Assembly: GCF_032391395.1 (NCBI RefSeq) | Contig: NZ_CP135916.1 | Coordinates: 3,379,001 to 3,443,000, forward strand | DNA from: Sphingomonas sp. Y38-1Y | Lineage (GTDB): Bacteria; Pseudomonadota; Alphaproteobacteria; Sphingomonadales; Sphingomonadaceae | Length of the DNA: 64,000 nucleotides | Reading direction: 5' to 3' | In this document: positions 1 through 8,070 of the stretch, one piece after another | How positions within the stretch are numbered: position 1 is the first letter of the stretch | How the letters are laid out: every line of letters begins with the position of its first letter | The notes under the pieces: model-generated | Seen by the model: only the letters and a program-made list of their open reading frames with translations | Databases searched by the model: none | Told to the model about the DNA's origin: nothing | Program-made: the position numbers and the translations under genes

Positions 1-81
1 CAGGGTGATCCCGGCGACCGCGCCGCCATGCTCGTTGAGGAAGTCGCTGGTCGCCTCCCAGACGCGCGTCATCTTGACCAT
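1..81 (-). CDS. Partial 5' end of an unidentified protein
   Basis: The minus strand opens with an ATG at 81 followed by an uninterrupted frame to the window edge; the first residues read [21 protein letters not shown] second in-frame ATG lies three codons in (72). A purine-rich stretch (GAGGGGG) lies about 10 bases upstream and could be the ribosome binding site. The start resembles that of sphingomonad membrane proteins of the glycerophosphodiester-phosphodiesterase-membrane-domain type, but only 27 codons are visible, so the family is a guess. It is divergent from lipB, with about 64 bases between the two starts. Confidence 0.45.
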   Translation of the reverse strand, partial: MVKMTRVWEATSDFLNEHGGAVAGITL

Positions 82-145
82 CGGACCCTGCCCCCTCACT
101 TGGAGGGCGTCCTGCCCATCCGATCGAGCCCCTAGCCCAAGCCGC

Positions 146-856
146 ATGGCGATACCATTACCCCTGTCAGCCGCGCGTCCCGACGAGGTCGAATGGCGCG
201 TCGAGCCCTTGCCGGTGCCCTATCCCGACGCGCTGGAGGCGATGGCGGCGCGGGCCGCGGCGATCCGCGCGGGCGAAGCGCGCGAGCTCGTCTGGCTGCT
301 CGAGCACCCGCCGCTCTATACCGCCGGGACCAGCGCCGACCCGGCCGAGCTGATCGATCCGCGCTTTCCCGTGTACAAGTCGGGGCGCGGCGGCCGCTAT
401 ACCTATCACGGGCCGGGACAGCGGATCGGCTATGTCATGCTCGACCTGGCGAAGCGCGGCCGCGACGTGCGCTGCTATGTCCACGCGCTCGAGCAATGGG
501 TGATCGGGGCGCTTCGCACCTGCGGGATCGAGAGCTATGCCGTCGAAGGGCGCGTCGGCATCTGGACGCGCGAGGGCGGGCCGGAGGCCAAGATCGGGGC
601 GATTGGCGTGCGGGTCCGGCAATGGGTGACGCTTCACGGCTTTTCCGTAAACCTGTCCCCGGACCTTTCGCATTTTGGCGGAATCGTACCGTGCGGGCTT
701 GCCGAATTCCCGGTCACGAGCGCTAACCAGCTTGCAAAGAAGGTTAAACTCGCAACCTTTGACGAAGCGCTGACGTTGTCGTTCCCGGCGTTCCTGCGGG
801 CGCTCGGCGGTGCCGAGCCCATTTGTAGGGTTGAGGGGCGTCCGCATAGCGATTAA
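146..856 (+). CDS. lipB: Octanoyltransferase LipB
   Basis: Transfers octanoyl from acyl carrier protein to lipoyl domains of 2-oxoacid dehydrogenases and GcvH in the cytoplasm, the first step of lipoate synthesis. The 236-residue product has the family landmarks: the [12 protein letters not shown] substrate loop (about residues 75-90), the catalytic lysine in AKIGAIGVR, and the catalytic cysteine in [13 protein letters not shown] (about residue 178). The frame is open further upstream to position 5, but homology starts just after the ATG at 146, and an earlier start would run through the divergent promoter region. The product is needed by the BkdB lipoyl protein encoded at 31.4-32.7 kb, although the genes are unlinked. 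Confidence 0.93.
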   Translation: MAIPLPLSAARPDEVEWRVEPLPVPYPDALEAMAARAAAIRAGEARELVWLLEHPPLYTAGTSADPAELIDPRFPVYKSGRGGRYTYHGPGQRIGYVMLDLAKRGRDVRCYVHALEQWVIGALRTCGIESYAVEGRVGIWTREGGPEAKIGAIGVRVRQWVTLHGFSVNLSPDLSHFGGIVPCGLAEFPVTSANQLAKKVKLATFDEALTLSFPAFLRALGGAEPICRVEGRPHSD

Positions 857-926
857 TGTCCACGCCGGTTTGGGTATTAACGGCCGGAAAGGCCAGCCAA
901 ATCCATTATTATCTAGGGAGCTCTAC

Positions 927-1205
927 ATGCGTTCACTCATCTCCAAGGTCGTTACCGGTTCGATGATCGCCGGTGCGGCGCTGCTCGTGTCGGCCTGCGG
1001 CGGCAACACCGAGAACACCACCGAGAACACCGTCGTCACTGACCTGAACACCACCGATCCGATGATGGACGGCACGATGACCGACAACATGACCGCGGTC
1101 GACGGCGCCGGCACGATGGGCAACGACGCGATGATGATGAACGACACCATGATGTCGAACGACATGATGATGTCGAACGAGGCGACGACCACGAACGCGA
1201 TGTAA
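927..1205 (+). CDS. Small Met/Asn/Thr-rich lipoprotein
   Basis: A 92-residue product with a lipoprotein signal: charged start MRSLISK, a hydrophobic core and lipobox LVSAC (Cys about residue 21). The rest is low complexity, dominated by Asn, Thr, Met and Asp, with a run of NDTMMSND-like units near the end. No catalytic domain is visible. The start is fixed by AGGGAG about six bases upstream of the ATG; longer in-frame extensions would overlap lipB. A stem-loop terminator follows, so the gene is probably monocistronic. Methionine-rich exported proteins can bind copper or scavenge oxidants, but nothing here proves that; the function is unknown. Confidence 0.8.
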   Translation: MRSLISKVVTGSMIAGAALLVSACGGNTENTTENTVVTDLNTTDPMMDGTMTDNMTAVDGAGTMGNDAMMMNDTMMSNDMMMSNEATTTNAM

Positions 1206-1249
1206 TCGCGTTCGGCCGCGCCATCGAGCGCGCGCCGGGAGTTCGGACG

Positions 1250-1284
1250 GGGGCTGCGACGCGATGGCGTTGCGGCCCCTTTCT
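1250..1284 (+). terminator. Rho-independent terminator after the Met-rich lipoprotein gene
   Basis: A 13-base stem (1250-1262 with 1267-1279, two G-T pairs) closes on a GATG loop and is followed by TTTCTTGTT. It lies 45 bases after the stop codon at 1205. Confidence 0.7.
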
Positions 1285-1422
1285 TGTTGCGGGTTGCTGC
1301 ACCCCGCCGTCGCAGCAATCGTTGCGCCTCCGGCCCGAAATAACCCTCTTCTTCGTCGCGGTAAAAAGCCTTAACGCTGTCCCCGCCCGGGACGGGCCTG
1401 TCGAGAGTGCCGAGGGGACGAA

Positions 1423-2163
1423 ATGAAGCGGTTGCGAATGATCGGGGGGGCCGCGCTGGCGGCTTTTGTCAGTGTGGCGGCAGCAACGCCCGCCAATGCG
1501 CAGTTCTGGTTCAAGCCCAAGGACCTGAGCGGTCCGCGGGTCACGGGCGAGGAGCCGGGCGTGCTGGGCCAGGCGTTGCCGGGCGCGACCCGCGACGAGC
1601 TCGAGGCGGCGATGGTCTGGAACCTTCGCGCCGCGCTCAACGTGGCGGCGCTGCAATGTCAGTTCGAGCCGACGCTGCTGACGCTGCGCAACTACAACGC
1701 GCTGCTCAAGGATCACGAGGGCGAGCTCGCCGCCAGCTTCGCGACGCTCGGCAAGTATTTCCGCCGCGTCAACAAGACGCCGAAGGAAGGCCAGACCGCG
1801 CTCGACCAATATGGCACGCGCGTCTATTCGGGCTATTCGACGGTGTCGGCGCAGCGCATCTTCTGCCAGACCGCCGATGCGGTGGGCGAGGACGCGATCC
1901 ACGCGCCGCGCGGCCAGCTTCACGAAGTCGCCGCGACCCGGCTGCAACAGCTCCGCAATTCGCTGACCTCATGGGGGGAGCAGCAATTCCCCTATGGCGG
2001 CTGGAGCTACACGCTGGCGAGCTATCAGCCGCGCCTGCCCGATTTCGCCAATGCGCAATGCTGGCGCAAGGACGAGTGGCAGGTTCGCCGCTGCGGCATG
2101 CTGGGCGAGGGCATCATGGTGTCGGCACGCCGCCCCGACCCGTCGGCGGTCGCCAACAACTGA
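1423..2163 (+). CDS. Exported protein of unknown function
   Basis: A 246-residue protein with a classical signal peptide (MKRLRMIGG, hydrophobic core, ANA-Q cleavage near residue 26). The mature part is about 220 residues, mostly helical in appearance, with no lipobox and four cysteines (NVAALQCQ, IFCQTAD, NAQCWRK, VRRCGM) that could form periplasmic disulfides. I recognise no characterised family; similar proteins are, from memory, common in sphingomonads and annotated hypothetical. The gene ends four bases before the convergent btaB stop, leaving almost no intergenic space. Confidence 0.8.
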   Translation: MKRLRMIGGAALAAFVSVAAATPANAQFWFKPKDLSGPRVTGEEPGVLGQALPGATRDELEAAMVWNLRAALNVAALQCQFEPTLLTLRNYNALLKDHEGELAASFATLGKYFRRVNKTPKEGQTALDQYGTRVYSGYSTVSAQRIFCQTADAVGEDAIHAPRGQLHEVAATRLQQLRNSLTSWGEQQFPYGGWSYTLASYQPRLPDFANAQCWRKDEWQVRRCGMLGEGIMVSARRPDPSAVANN

Positions 2164-2167
2164 CCGG

Positions 2168-2818
2168 TCAGCCTGGGCGGCGGAGCACCGCTTCCCAGGC
2201 ATAGCCGCGATGGAGCGGCGTGAAGGAAAGGTCGAGGCCGATGCCCCGCGCTGCGACCTCCAGCCACTCGCGAAGATCGCCGCGCGGGCTGACGTCGAAC
2301 CGCGCCAGCCACGTGAACAGGGCCGCGCGAAACGCGGCGGGCAGCCGCTCCTGCTGGCCGAAATCGACGATGTGGAGCGCGCCGCCCGGCGCCAGCGCGT
2401 CGCACGCCGCGCCGATCGCCCCCTGCCAATCGGGGATCATTGACAGCGTGTAGCTCATGAAGATGCGGTCGACGCCGTCCAGCCCGAACAGCGTCGGCGC
2501 CCAGTCGGTCGCGTCACCCTCGACCAGCGCGATGCGGCTCGACAGCCCGGCCCGGGCCACCTTGGCCCGCGCCGTTTCCAGCATCGCCGCCGAAATGTCG
2601 AAGCCGTGGCAACGGACGTCCGGCCAGCGGCGCGCGGCGAGGATCAGGTTGCGACCCGTGCCGCACCCCACCTCGACCACGCTGCCGCCCGGCGGCGGCG
2701 CCAGCCGGTCGATCAGCCGATCGCGCCCGAGTAGGTAATATTTGCGCGTCAGGTCATAGATATGGCGCTGCCCGGCATAGATCGCGTCCATCCGCGCACC
2801 ATGGCCGGTGTCGCTCAT
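2168..2818 (-). CDS. btaB: Betaine lipid N-methyltransferase BtaB
   Basis: Trimethylates diacylglycerylhomoserine with S-adenosylmethionine to give diacylglyceryl-N,N,N-trimethylhomoserine (DGTS), a phosphorus-free membrane lipid. The 216-residue protein is a Rossmann-fold class I methyltransferase: SAM motif I is VVEVGCGTGRN near residue 47, with acidic motif II in HGFDIS and post-motif GDATDW. The ATG at 2818 overlaps the btaA stop (ATGA), so the two are translationally coupled. The function rests mainly on the pairing with BtaA, since the methyltransferase fold alone is not specific. Confidence 0.88.
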   Translation of the reverse strand: MSDTGHGARMDAIYAGQRHIYDLTRKYYLLGRDRLIDRLAPPPGGSVVEVGCGTGRNLILAARRWPDVRCHGFDISAAMLETARAKVARAGLSSRIALVEGDATDWAPTLFGLDGVDRIFMSYTLSMIPDWQGAIGAACDALAPGGALHIVDFGQQERLPAAFRAALFTWLARFDVSPRGDLREWLEVAARGIGLDLSFTPLHRGYAWEAVLRRPG

Positions 2819-4050
2819 CCCTTCAGCACATAGAGGTGGACGCCGCCATAGATCGCCGACCGATCGCGGCGGGTGTAGTCGAGCGACGCTTCCTCGCGAT
2901 AATCCCAGCGGTCGAGGATCGCGCCTGGCACGCGGCCGGGCAGCAAGGTGGGCGCGGCGGCGGTGCGGAACAGGACACGCGCGCCCGGCTTCGCCGTCCG
3001 GGTGATCGCGGTCCACAGCCGCGTCAGCACCGCATGGGTCATCCAGTCCTGCGCATCGAGAAGGATGTACCGGTCGAGCGACGCGTCCAGCATCCCGTCC
3101 AGATAGTCGCACATATTGACGTGCCGCACCTCGACCCGATCGACGCGGTCGCGCACGGCCTCATAATTCTCGGCGAGCAGATACGGCGGCAGCGGCGCCG
3201 CGGGCCCCTTGCCATAGCCGCGCCCGAACGCCTGCCACGCGAAATAATTGTCGGTGAGCGCGAAGTCGCAGGCGAGCTTCTCCAGCCGATGGCGCAGCAC
3301 CGCCGCGATCCCCTGCGGATCGTCGCCGGCCAGCGCCTCATATTGCGCGGGCGGGATGCCCAGCCCGAACAGCGAAGCGGGCTGGTCGCAGAGCCAGCGC
3401 ACGAACTTGCGGTCGAACATGGGGGCGAGGCGCGCGTCGAAGATCGCCCGCTGCTCCTCGATCGAGCGCGCCTCCAGCATCTCGCGCGGATCGACGCCGT
3501 GCAGCTTGGCGACGAGGTGCGCCGCGCCGATGAACCCGCCGAGCAGTCCCTTGCGATAGAAGCCCTTGCGGAACCCGCCGATCCGCCGCCGCCCGATCAG
3601 GTCGCGCCCCTCCCAGTAACGGCGTGTCGGCTCGTCGAGGTGCGGACGGACATAAGTCTCGTACGCCGCGACATTCTCGGGCCGGTTGGCCTCGCCGAAG
3701 AAGCGGTGGAAGGCGGCGTGATCCGGCAGGTGCCGTGCCGCGGCGAGCTTCAGCTTGTTGAGGGCGATATGCGCGGTGTTGAGGTCGACCGCGGTGATCC
3801 GCGCCGGGTTCGCGGTCAGGTACGACAGGACGTTGCAGCCGCCGCTCGCGATCGTGACGACATGGGCATCCGGCGTGATCGCCAGCGCCTCCAGGTCGAC
3901 CTCCGGGTCTTCCCAGATCTGCGCATAGACGAGGCCGCGGAACGCGAACGTGAAGGCACGTTCGAGCAGGCCCTGCTTGCTCAGATGCTCATGACGGTGG
4001 ACCGCGCCGCGAACGGCGCGATTGGCGGGCGCTTTGGACTGGGGCAGCAT
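2815..4050 (-). CDS. btaA: Diacylglycerol 3-amino-3-carboxypropyltransferase BtaA
   Basis: Moves the 3-amino-3-carboxypropyl group of S-adenosylmethionine onto diacylglycerol, the committed step of DGTS betaine lipid synthesis at the inner membrane. The 411-residue length fits the BtaA (DUF3419) family. Recognisable landmarks are YAQIWEDPEVDLEAL (about residues 42-56), the SAM-binding ASGGCNVLSYL (about 68-78) and the long central region with FRKGFYRKGLLGGFIG. It lies 69 bases downstream of the lipoprotein gene on the same strand and overlaps btaB by four bases. In rhizobia this pair is induced by phosphate starvation; here only one possible Pho-box half-site is visible, so regulation is unproven. 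Confidence 0.92.
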   Translation of the reverse strand: MLPQSKAPANRAVRGAVHRHEHLSKQGLLERAFTFAFRGLVYAQIWEDPEVDLEALAITPDAHVVTIASGGCNVLSYLTANPARITAVDLNTAHIALNKLKLAAARHLPDHAAFHRFFGEANRPENVAAYETYVRPHLDEPTRRYWEGRDLIGRRRIGGFRKGFYRKGLLGGFIGAAHLVAKLHGVDPREMLEARSIEEQRAIFDARLAPMFDRKFVRWLCDQPASLFGLGIPPAQYEALAGDDPQGIAAVLRHRLEKLACDFALTDNYFAWQAFGRGYGKGPAAPLPPYLLAENYEAVRDRVDRVEVRHVNMCDYLDGMLDASLDRYILLDAQDWMTHAVLTRLWTAITRTAKPGARVLFRTAAAPTLLPGRVPGAILDRWDYREEASLDYTRRDRSAIYGGVHLYVLKG

Positions 4051-4119
4051 GGACGCGCCCTAAGCCCGCGATGTGACAGGCGCGCGGCGCGGCGATGACC
4101 GCGCCGCGACGGTTCCGTG

Positions 4120-4650
4120 TCAGTCCCGGCAATAGCCCTCGCTCGGCTTGACGACGAGGCAGTCCTTCTTCTCGGCCAGCCACTTGAGACCCGTCGCTTC
4201 GCCATTGCCCGCGCGCAGCACCTGATCGCCGTCGGGCCGCTTGAAGGCGATTCCTTCCTCGGTCGCGGTGCCGACGAACTTGCCCTTGTCGTCGAGCGAA
4301 TATTGCATGTCGAGATCGTAGCGGCCCGGCGCGTCGCCCTTGGCGATGACGAGGTTCAGCCCCTCGACCCCGCGCCAGCGGCCGACCCAGCCATCGGCGC
4401 GGGCGATCGCCGCGGGCGACGGCGCGACCGCGGGGACGGACGCGGCCATGTTGGCCTCCTCCGCCTCGACACCCTCGCCCTCGCCCTCGCCCTCGCCGCT
4501 CGGCAGCTCGACGACGTCGCCGCCGAGGCCCGCCTTGTTCTCCGCCGCCAGCGCCTCGTTCTCCGCAGGGGTGGTCGATGCGCCGCCGCAACCGGCAAGC
4601 GTCAGCATCAGGGCGGGGATCAGGGCGGGGATCAGGGCGGCGTGCTTCAT
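4120..4650 (-). CDS. Putative lipoprotein
   Basis: The product of about 176 residues starts MKHAALIPALIPALMLTLAG and has lipobox LAGCGG. A linker rich in Glu-Gly (GEGEGEGEG) and Ala-Pro leads to a C-terminal domain of about 100 residues with WVGRWRGVEGLNL and a disulfide-capable CLVVKPSEGYC. Both low-complexity parts come from short DNA direct repeats, so they may vary in length between strains. The start is set by GGAG six bases before the second of two adjacent ATGs; the first ATG (4653) is possible. The C-terminal half resembles that of the lipoprotein at 23422-23919 (W-R-G-x-W, charged, Cys near the end), suggesting a shared unnamed family. It precedes btaA on the same strand. Confidence 0.75.
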   Translation of the reverse strand: MKHAALIPALIPALMLTLAGCGGASTTPAENEALAAENKAGLGGDVVELPSGEGEGEGEGVEAEEANMAASVPAVAPSPAAIARADGWVGRWRGVEGLNLVIAKGDAPGRYDLDMQYSLDDKGKFVGTATEEGIAFKRPDGDQVLRAGNGEATGLKWLAEKKDCLVVKPSEGYCRD

Positions 4651-4743
4651 CATCGTCTCCGTCGGCTCGGCTGCCAAAGCTAGGCAATCGGAACGCCCGG
4701 CGCTAGGGCGGCTTCATCCCGATCCCAACCGCCGGACGCCGCC

Positions 4744-5187
4744 ATGCCCCGCATCATCTACCTTGCCTCCGACCATGCCGCGGTCGAGCTGAAGGCGGCG
4801 CTCGCCGACTGGCTGCGCGGCGAGGGGCACGACGTGCGCGATCTGGGTCCGGAAACGGCGGACCGGGTCGACTATCCTGACTATGGCTACAAGCTGGCCG
4901 AGGCGCTGGCGGCGGACGCCCAGGCGACCGGGATCGCGCTGTGCGGATCGGGGATCGGTATCTCGATCGCAGCCAACCGCGTGGCCGGATGCCGCTGCGC
5001 GCTGGTCAACGAACCCGTCTCGGCCGCGCTCGCGCGCGAGCACAATGATGCGAACGCGATCGCGATGGGCGCGCGGCTGGTCGGTCTCGACATGGCAAAG
5101 GCGTGCGTCGAGGCGTTCCTGGCGACGCCGTTCGCGGGCGGCCGTCATGCGGGCCGGGTCGAGAAGCTGACCAACCCGCCGGGCTAA
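4744..5187 (+). CDS. rpiB: Ribose-5-phosphate isomerase B
   Basis: Interconverts ribose 5-phosphate and ribulose 5-phosphate in the pentose phosphate pathway. The 147-residue protein has the RpiB/LacAB fold signatures: the N-terminal ASDHAA, the active-site cysteine in ALCGSGIGISIAANR (about residues 64-78) and HNDANAIAMGAR (about 100-111). It lies upstream of glyA and nrdR on the same strand, an order I associate with alphaproteobacteria, although a palindromic repeat and an opposite-strand gene now lie between rpiB and glyA. Confidence 0.93.
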   Translation: MPRIIYLASDHAAVELKAALADWLRGEGHDVRDLGPETADRVDYPDYGYKLAEALAADAQATGIALCGSGIGISIAANRVAGCRCALVNEPVSAALAREHNDANAIAMGARLVGLDMAKACVEAFLATPFAGGRHAGRVEKLTNPPG

Positions 5188-5193
5188 GATCCG

Positions 5194-5274
5194 CCGTTCG
5201 TGCTGAGCCTGTCGAAGCACGTGCCGCAAACGTTGCGCCCGAAACACGTCCTTCGACAAGCTCAGGACGAACGG
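5194..5274. repeat. Palindromic repeat, family B (VRAEPVEA-type)
   Basis: Two arms of about 30 bases, CCGTTCGTGCTGAGCCTGTC at the left and the near-complement ending GCTCAGGACGAACGG at the right, separated by about 20 bases. The same arms recur at 18140, 19134, 32251, 36515 and 36587. It lies just after the rpiB stop and could fold into a large hairpin in mRNA. Confidence 0.85.
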
Positions 5275-5317
5275 GGTTGCCGATCGCATCGTGCTCCCGC
5301 CGCCCGCGGGAGCACGA

Positions 5318-5776
5318 TTACGCCGCGATCCCCGCCACCAGCGTCAACGCGCCCAGCCCGAGCGACAGCGGCACCCTGAGCGACATCCACCAACCCGGCG
5401 CCACGCCCTCGCGCACCAACCGGCGATCGACGATCAGGCTCGCCCAGATCGCCACCGCCAGCGCAATCAGCGACGGCCCCGGCCACGCCGCCCCGACCGC
5501 CCACGGTACCGTCGTCGCCAGTGCGAACAGGCTCGGCACCACCGCCGCGACATAGATCCATCCGCCCGCTCCACGCGCCGCGGCAAGGCCCCACCAGAGC
5601 CCGCCGAGGAAGCTGAGGATCAACGCCGCATAGGCAAAGGCGAGCGCCAGCGCCGAAAAGCGCAGGTCGAGCGGCCCTGCGACGACCAGCAACGCCGCGG
5701 CCGCCTGGGGCAGCAACCCCGCCAGCCCCAGCATCCGCGCCGCGGGCGGCACCGATCGCAAACCGCCCTTCGTCAT
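5318..5776 (-). CDS. DUF3429 family membrane protein
   Basis: The 152-residue product starts MTKGGLRSVPPAARMLGLAG and has about five hydrophobic segments spaced through its length, with LGGLWWGLAAA in the middle, typical of DUF3429 inner-membrane proteins of unknown function. The ATG at 5776 is preferred over longer in-frame starts because the homologous part begins there and the extension would run into the glyA leader. It is convergent with rpiB and divergent from glyA, about 100 bases away. Confidence 0.8.
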   Translation of the reverse strand: MTKGGLRSVPPAARMLGLAGLLPQAAAALLVVAGPLDLRFSALALAFAYAALILSFLGGLWWGLAAARGAGGWIYVAAVVPSLFALATTVPWAVGAAWPGPSLIALAVAIWASLIVDRRLVREGVAPGWWMSLRVPLSLGLGALTLVAGIAA

Positions 5777-5877
5777 ACCGCCGTCATATCTAGTGGCGCT
5801 TCGGCCAACCCGCCTGTAGATGGGCGCCGATCGCGAGCCGGCCAAGCCCTTGCGAGAGTCGAAGAAAGGTCCGCGCC

Positions 5878-7182
5878 ATGAGCACCAATCCCCGCACGCT
5901 GGGCGACGTCCAGCCCGACGGCTTCTTCACCCGCACGCTCGCCGATGCGGACGCAGAGGTCTTTGCCGGCGTCGAGAGCGAGCTCGACCGCGAGCGGCAC
6001 CAGATCGAGCTGATCGCCAGCGAGAACATCGTGTCCAAGGCGGTGCTCGAGGCGCAGGGATCGGTCTTCACCAACAAGTACGCCGAGGGTTATCCCGGCA
6101 AGCGCTATTACCAGGGTTGCGCCCCGTCCGACGCGGTCGAGACGCTGGCGATCGAGCGCGCCAAGGCGCTGTTCGGCTGCGGCTTCGCCAACGTCCAGCC
6201 GCATTCGGGCGCGCAGGCGAACGGCGCGGTGATGCTGGCGCTGACCAAGCCCGGCGACACGATCATGGGCATGAGCCTGGATGCCGGCGGCCACCTGACG
6301 CACGGCGCCAAGGCGGCGATGTCGGGCAAGTGGTTCAACGCGGTCCAGTACGGCGTTCGTCGCGAGGATCACCTCGTCGACTTCGACCAGGTCGAGGCGC
6401 TGGCCAAGGAGCACAAGCCGACGCTGCTGATCGCGGGTGGCTCCGCCTATCCGCGCACGCTCGACTTCGCGCGCTTCCGTGCGATCGCCGATGAAGTAGG
6501 CGCGCTGTTCATGGTCGACATGGCGCATTTCGCAGGCATCGTGGCTGGCGGGCTCCACCCCTCGCCGTTCGAGCACGCGCATGTCGTGACGACGACCACG
6601 CACAAGACGCTGCGTGGCCCCCGCGGCGGCATGGTGATGACCAATGATGAGGCGATCGCCAAGAAGATCAACTCGGCGGTGTTCCCCGGCCTTCAGGGCG
6701 GCCCGCTGATGCACGTCATCGCAGCCAAGGCGGTGGCGTTCGGCGAGGCGCTGCGTCCCGACTACAAGAGCTACATCGCCGCGGTGGTCGAGAATGCCAA
6801 GGTGCTGGCCGCGACGCTGGGCGAGCGCGGCGCGAACCTGGTCGCCGGAGGCACCGATACGCATCTGGCGCTGGTCGACCTGACCCCGCTGGGCGTCACC
6901 GGCCGCGACGCTGACGAGGCGCTGGAGCGCGCGGGCATCACCTGCAACAAGAACGGCATCCCCTTCGACCCGCTGCCGCCGGTCAAGACCAGCGGCATCC
7001 GCGTCGGCTCGCCCGCCGGCACCACCCGCGGCTTCGGCACGGGCGAGTTCCGCGAGATCGGCAACATGATCGCCGACGTTCTCGACGGGCTCAAGGCCAA
7101 GGGCGAGCATGGGGACCCTTCGGTCGAGGCGGACGTTCGGGGCCGGGTGCGCGCCTTGTGCGAGCGCTTCCCGATCTATTGA
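5878..7182 (+). CDS. glyA: Serine hydroxymethyltransferase
   Basis: Converts serine and tetrahydrofolate to glycine and 5,10-methylene-tetrahydrofolate, using pyridoxal phosphate. The 434 residues match the usual length. Visible signatures are [10 protein letters not shown] (about 45-54), YYQGC, the HSGAQAN cofactor region and the PLP lysine in [14 protein letters not shown] (about residue 242). It feeds the same one-carbon pool as the metF/folD/purU group at 11.5-14.1 kb. The 64-codon gene follows after 11 bases, so these probably share a transcript with nrdR. Confidence 0.96.
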   Translation: MSTNPRTLGDVQPDGFFTRTLADADAEVFAGVESELDRERHQIELIASENIVSKAVLEAQGSVFTNKYAEGYPGKRYYQGCAPSDAVETLAIERAKALFGCGFANVQPHSGAQANGAVMLALTKPGDTIMGMSLDAGGHLTHGAKAAMSGKWFNAVQYGVRREDHLVDFDQVEALAKEHKPTLLIAGGSAYPRTLDFARFRAIADEVGALFMVDMAHFAGIVAGGLHPSPFEHAHVVTTTTHKTLRGPRGGMVMTNDEAIAKKINSAVFPGLQGGPLMHVIAAKAVAFGEALRPDYKSYIAAVVENAKVLAATLGERGANLVAGGTDTHLALVDLTPLGVTGRDADEALERAGITCNKNGIPFDPLPPVKTSGIRVGSPAGTTRGFGTGEFREIGNMIADVLDGLKAKGEHGDPSVEADVRGRVRALCERFPIY

Positions 7183-7193
7183 AGGAGCCCCAG

Positions 7194-7388
7194 ATGAGCC
7201 TTGAGGACAAGATCAACGAAATCCCGTCGACCGTGAAGAACACCCCCGGCCTCGGCAAGTCGATGGCCAAGTGGGCGGCGCTGGGCGCCGTCGTCGCCAT
7301 CCCGCTGCCGTTCACCATGCCGCTCGGCGCGGTGGCGGGCGCGACCTATGCCTATTTCAAGGGCAAGAAGAAGACGCCGGGGATCTGA
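7194..7388 (+). CDS. Small protein with one hydrophobic segment, between glyA and nrdR
   Basis: A 64-residue product: a charged amphipathic start (MSLEDKINEIPSTVKNTPG), one central hydrophobic stretch (ALGAVVAIPLPFTMPLGAVAG) and a basic tail (FKGKKKTPGI). GGAG lies about eight bases before the ATG. Tight packing (11 bases after glyA, nrdR starting on the next base) argues that it is real and expressed with its neighbours. No function recognised; a small inner-membrane protein is likely. Confidence 0.75.
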   Translation: MSLEDKINEIPSTVKNTPGLGKSMAKWAALGAVVAIPLPFTMPLGAVAGATYAYFKGKKKTPGI

Positions 7389-7859
7389 ATGCGCTGCCCA
7401 TTCTGCGGCCATGACGACAGCCAGGTAAAGGATAGCCGCCCGTCGGAAGACGGGTCGGCGATCCGGCGGCGGCGCCAGTGCAGCGCCTGCGCCGCGCGCT
7501 TCACGACGTTCGAGCGCATCCAGCTCCGCGATCTCGTCGTCGTCAAGTCGGGCGAGGAGCATGTCCGGCGCGAACCGTTCGACCGCGACAAGCTCCTCCG
7601 CTCGGTCTCGATCGCCTGCCGCAAGCGGCCGATCGACCAGGTGCGGATCGAACAGCTCGTCTCCGGCATCCAGCGCCAATTGGAGACCGCGGGCGAGAGC
7701 GAAGTCTCCTCGACCCGCATCGGCGAGATGGTGATGGAGGGGCTGAAGGGCCTCGATTCGGTCGCGTATATCCGCTTTGCGAGCGTCTATAAGGACTTCC
7801 GCGAGGCACGCGATTTCGAGGCGTTCGCGGGGAGCGTGAGCGAGGTGGCGCGGGGGTGA
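7389..7859 (+). CDS. nrdR: Transcriptional repressor NrdR
   Basis: Represses ribonucleotide reductase genes in response to ATP/dATP. The 156-residue protein has the N-terminal zinc ribbon (MRCPFCGH and QCSACAARF, two CxxC pairs) followed by the ATP-cone domain with [19 protein letters not shown]. The start directly abuts the stop of the 64-codon gene. Linkage to glyA is common in alphaproteobacteria. Confidence 0.95.
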   Translation: MRCPFCGHDDSQVKDSRPSEDGSAIRRRRQCSACAARFTTFERIQLRDLVVVKSGEEHVRREPFDRDKLLRSVSIACRKRPIDQVRIEQLVSGIQRQLETAGESEVSSTRIGEMVMEGLKGLDSVAYIRFASVYKDFREARDFEAFAGSVSEVARG

Positions 7860-7873
7860 GGTGTGGCGCGATG

Positions 7874-8064
7874 CTTCGATACGCGCCTTCGCCTGCGCTC
7901 AGTCGCTACTCAGCACGAACGGTGGTGTGTTGCTTCGCCGCCCACGCGGTATGCCTTTAAGCCTTATTCGGCATCAATCGTGCAGCTTGCATCCGCCGTC
8001 ACCCCTTCCCTCCCCCGTTCGTCCTGAGTAGCGACTGAGCGAAGGCGAAGGCGCGTATCGAAGG
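7874..8064. repeat. Large inverted repeat, family A (TTCGATACG type)
   Basis: Two arms of about 49 bases, 7874-7922 and 8015-8064, are near-perfect inverse complements (GCTTCGATACGCGCCTTCGC and its partner ending GCGCGTATCGAAGG). The 90-base loop has no gene. The right arm ends three bases before the start of the GIY-YIG/TrmJ fusion, and a partial third copy lies inside that gene at 8346-8397. Confidence 0.85.
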
Positions 8065-8070
8065 ACCGTG

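Noticed and set aside
2836..4098. A 420-codon plus-strand frame opposite btaA
   Set aside because: Shadow frame; BtaA family motifs are on the other strand.
4051..4119. Possible Pho box upstream of btaA
   Set aside because: Only one CTGTCAC half-site is seen; no second half at the required 11-base spacing.
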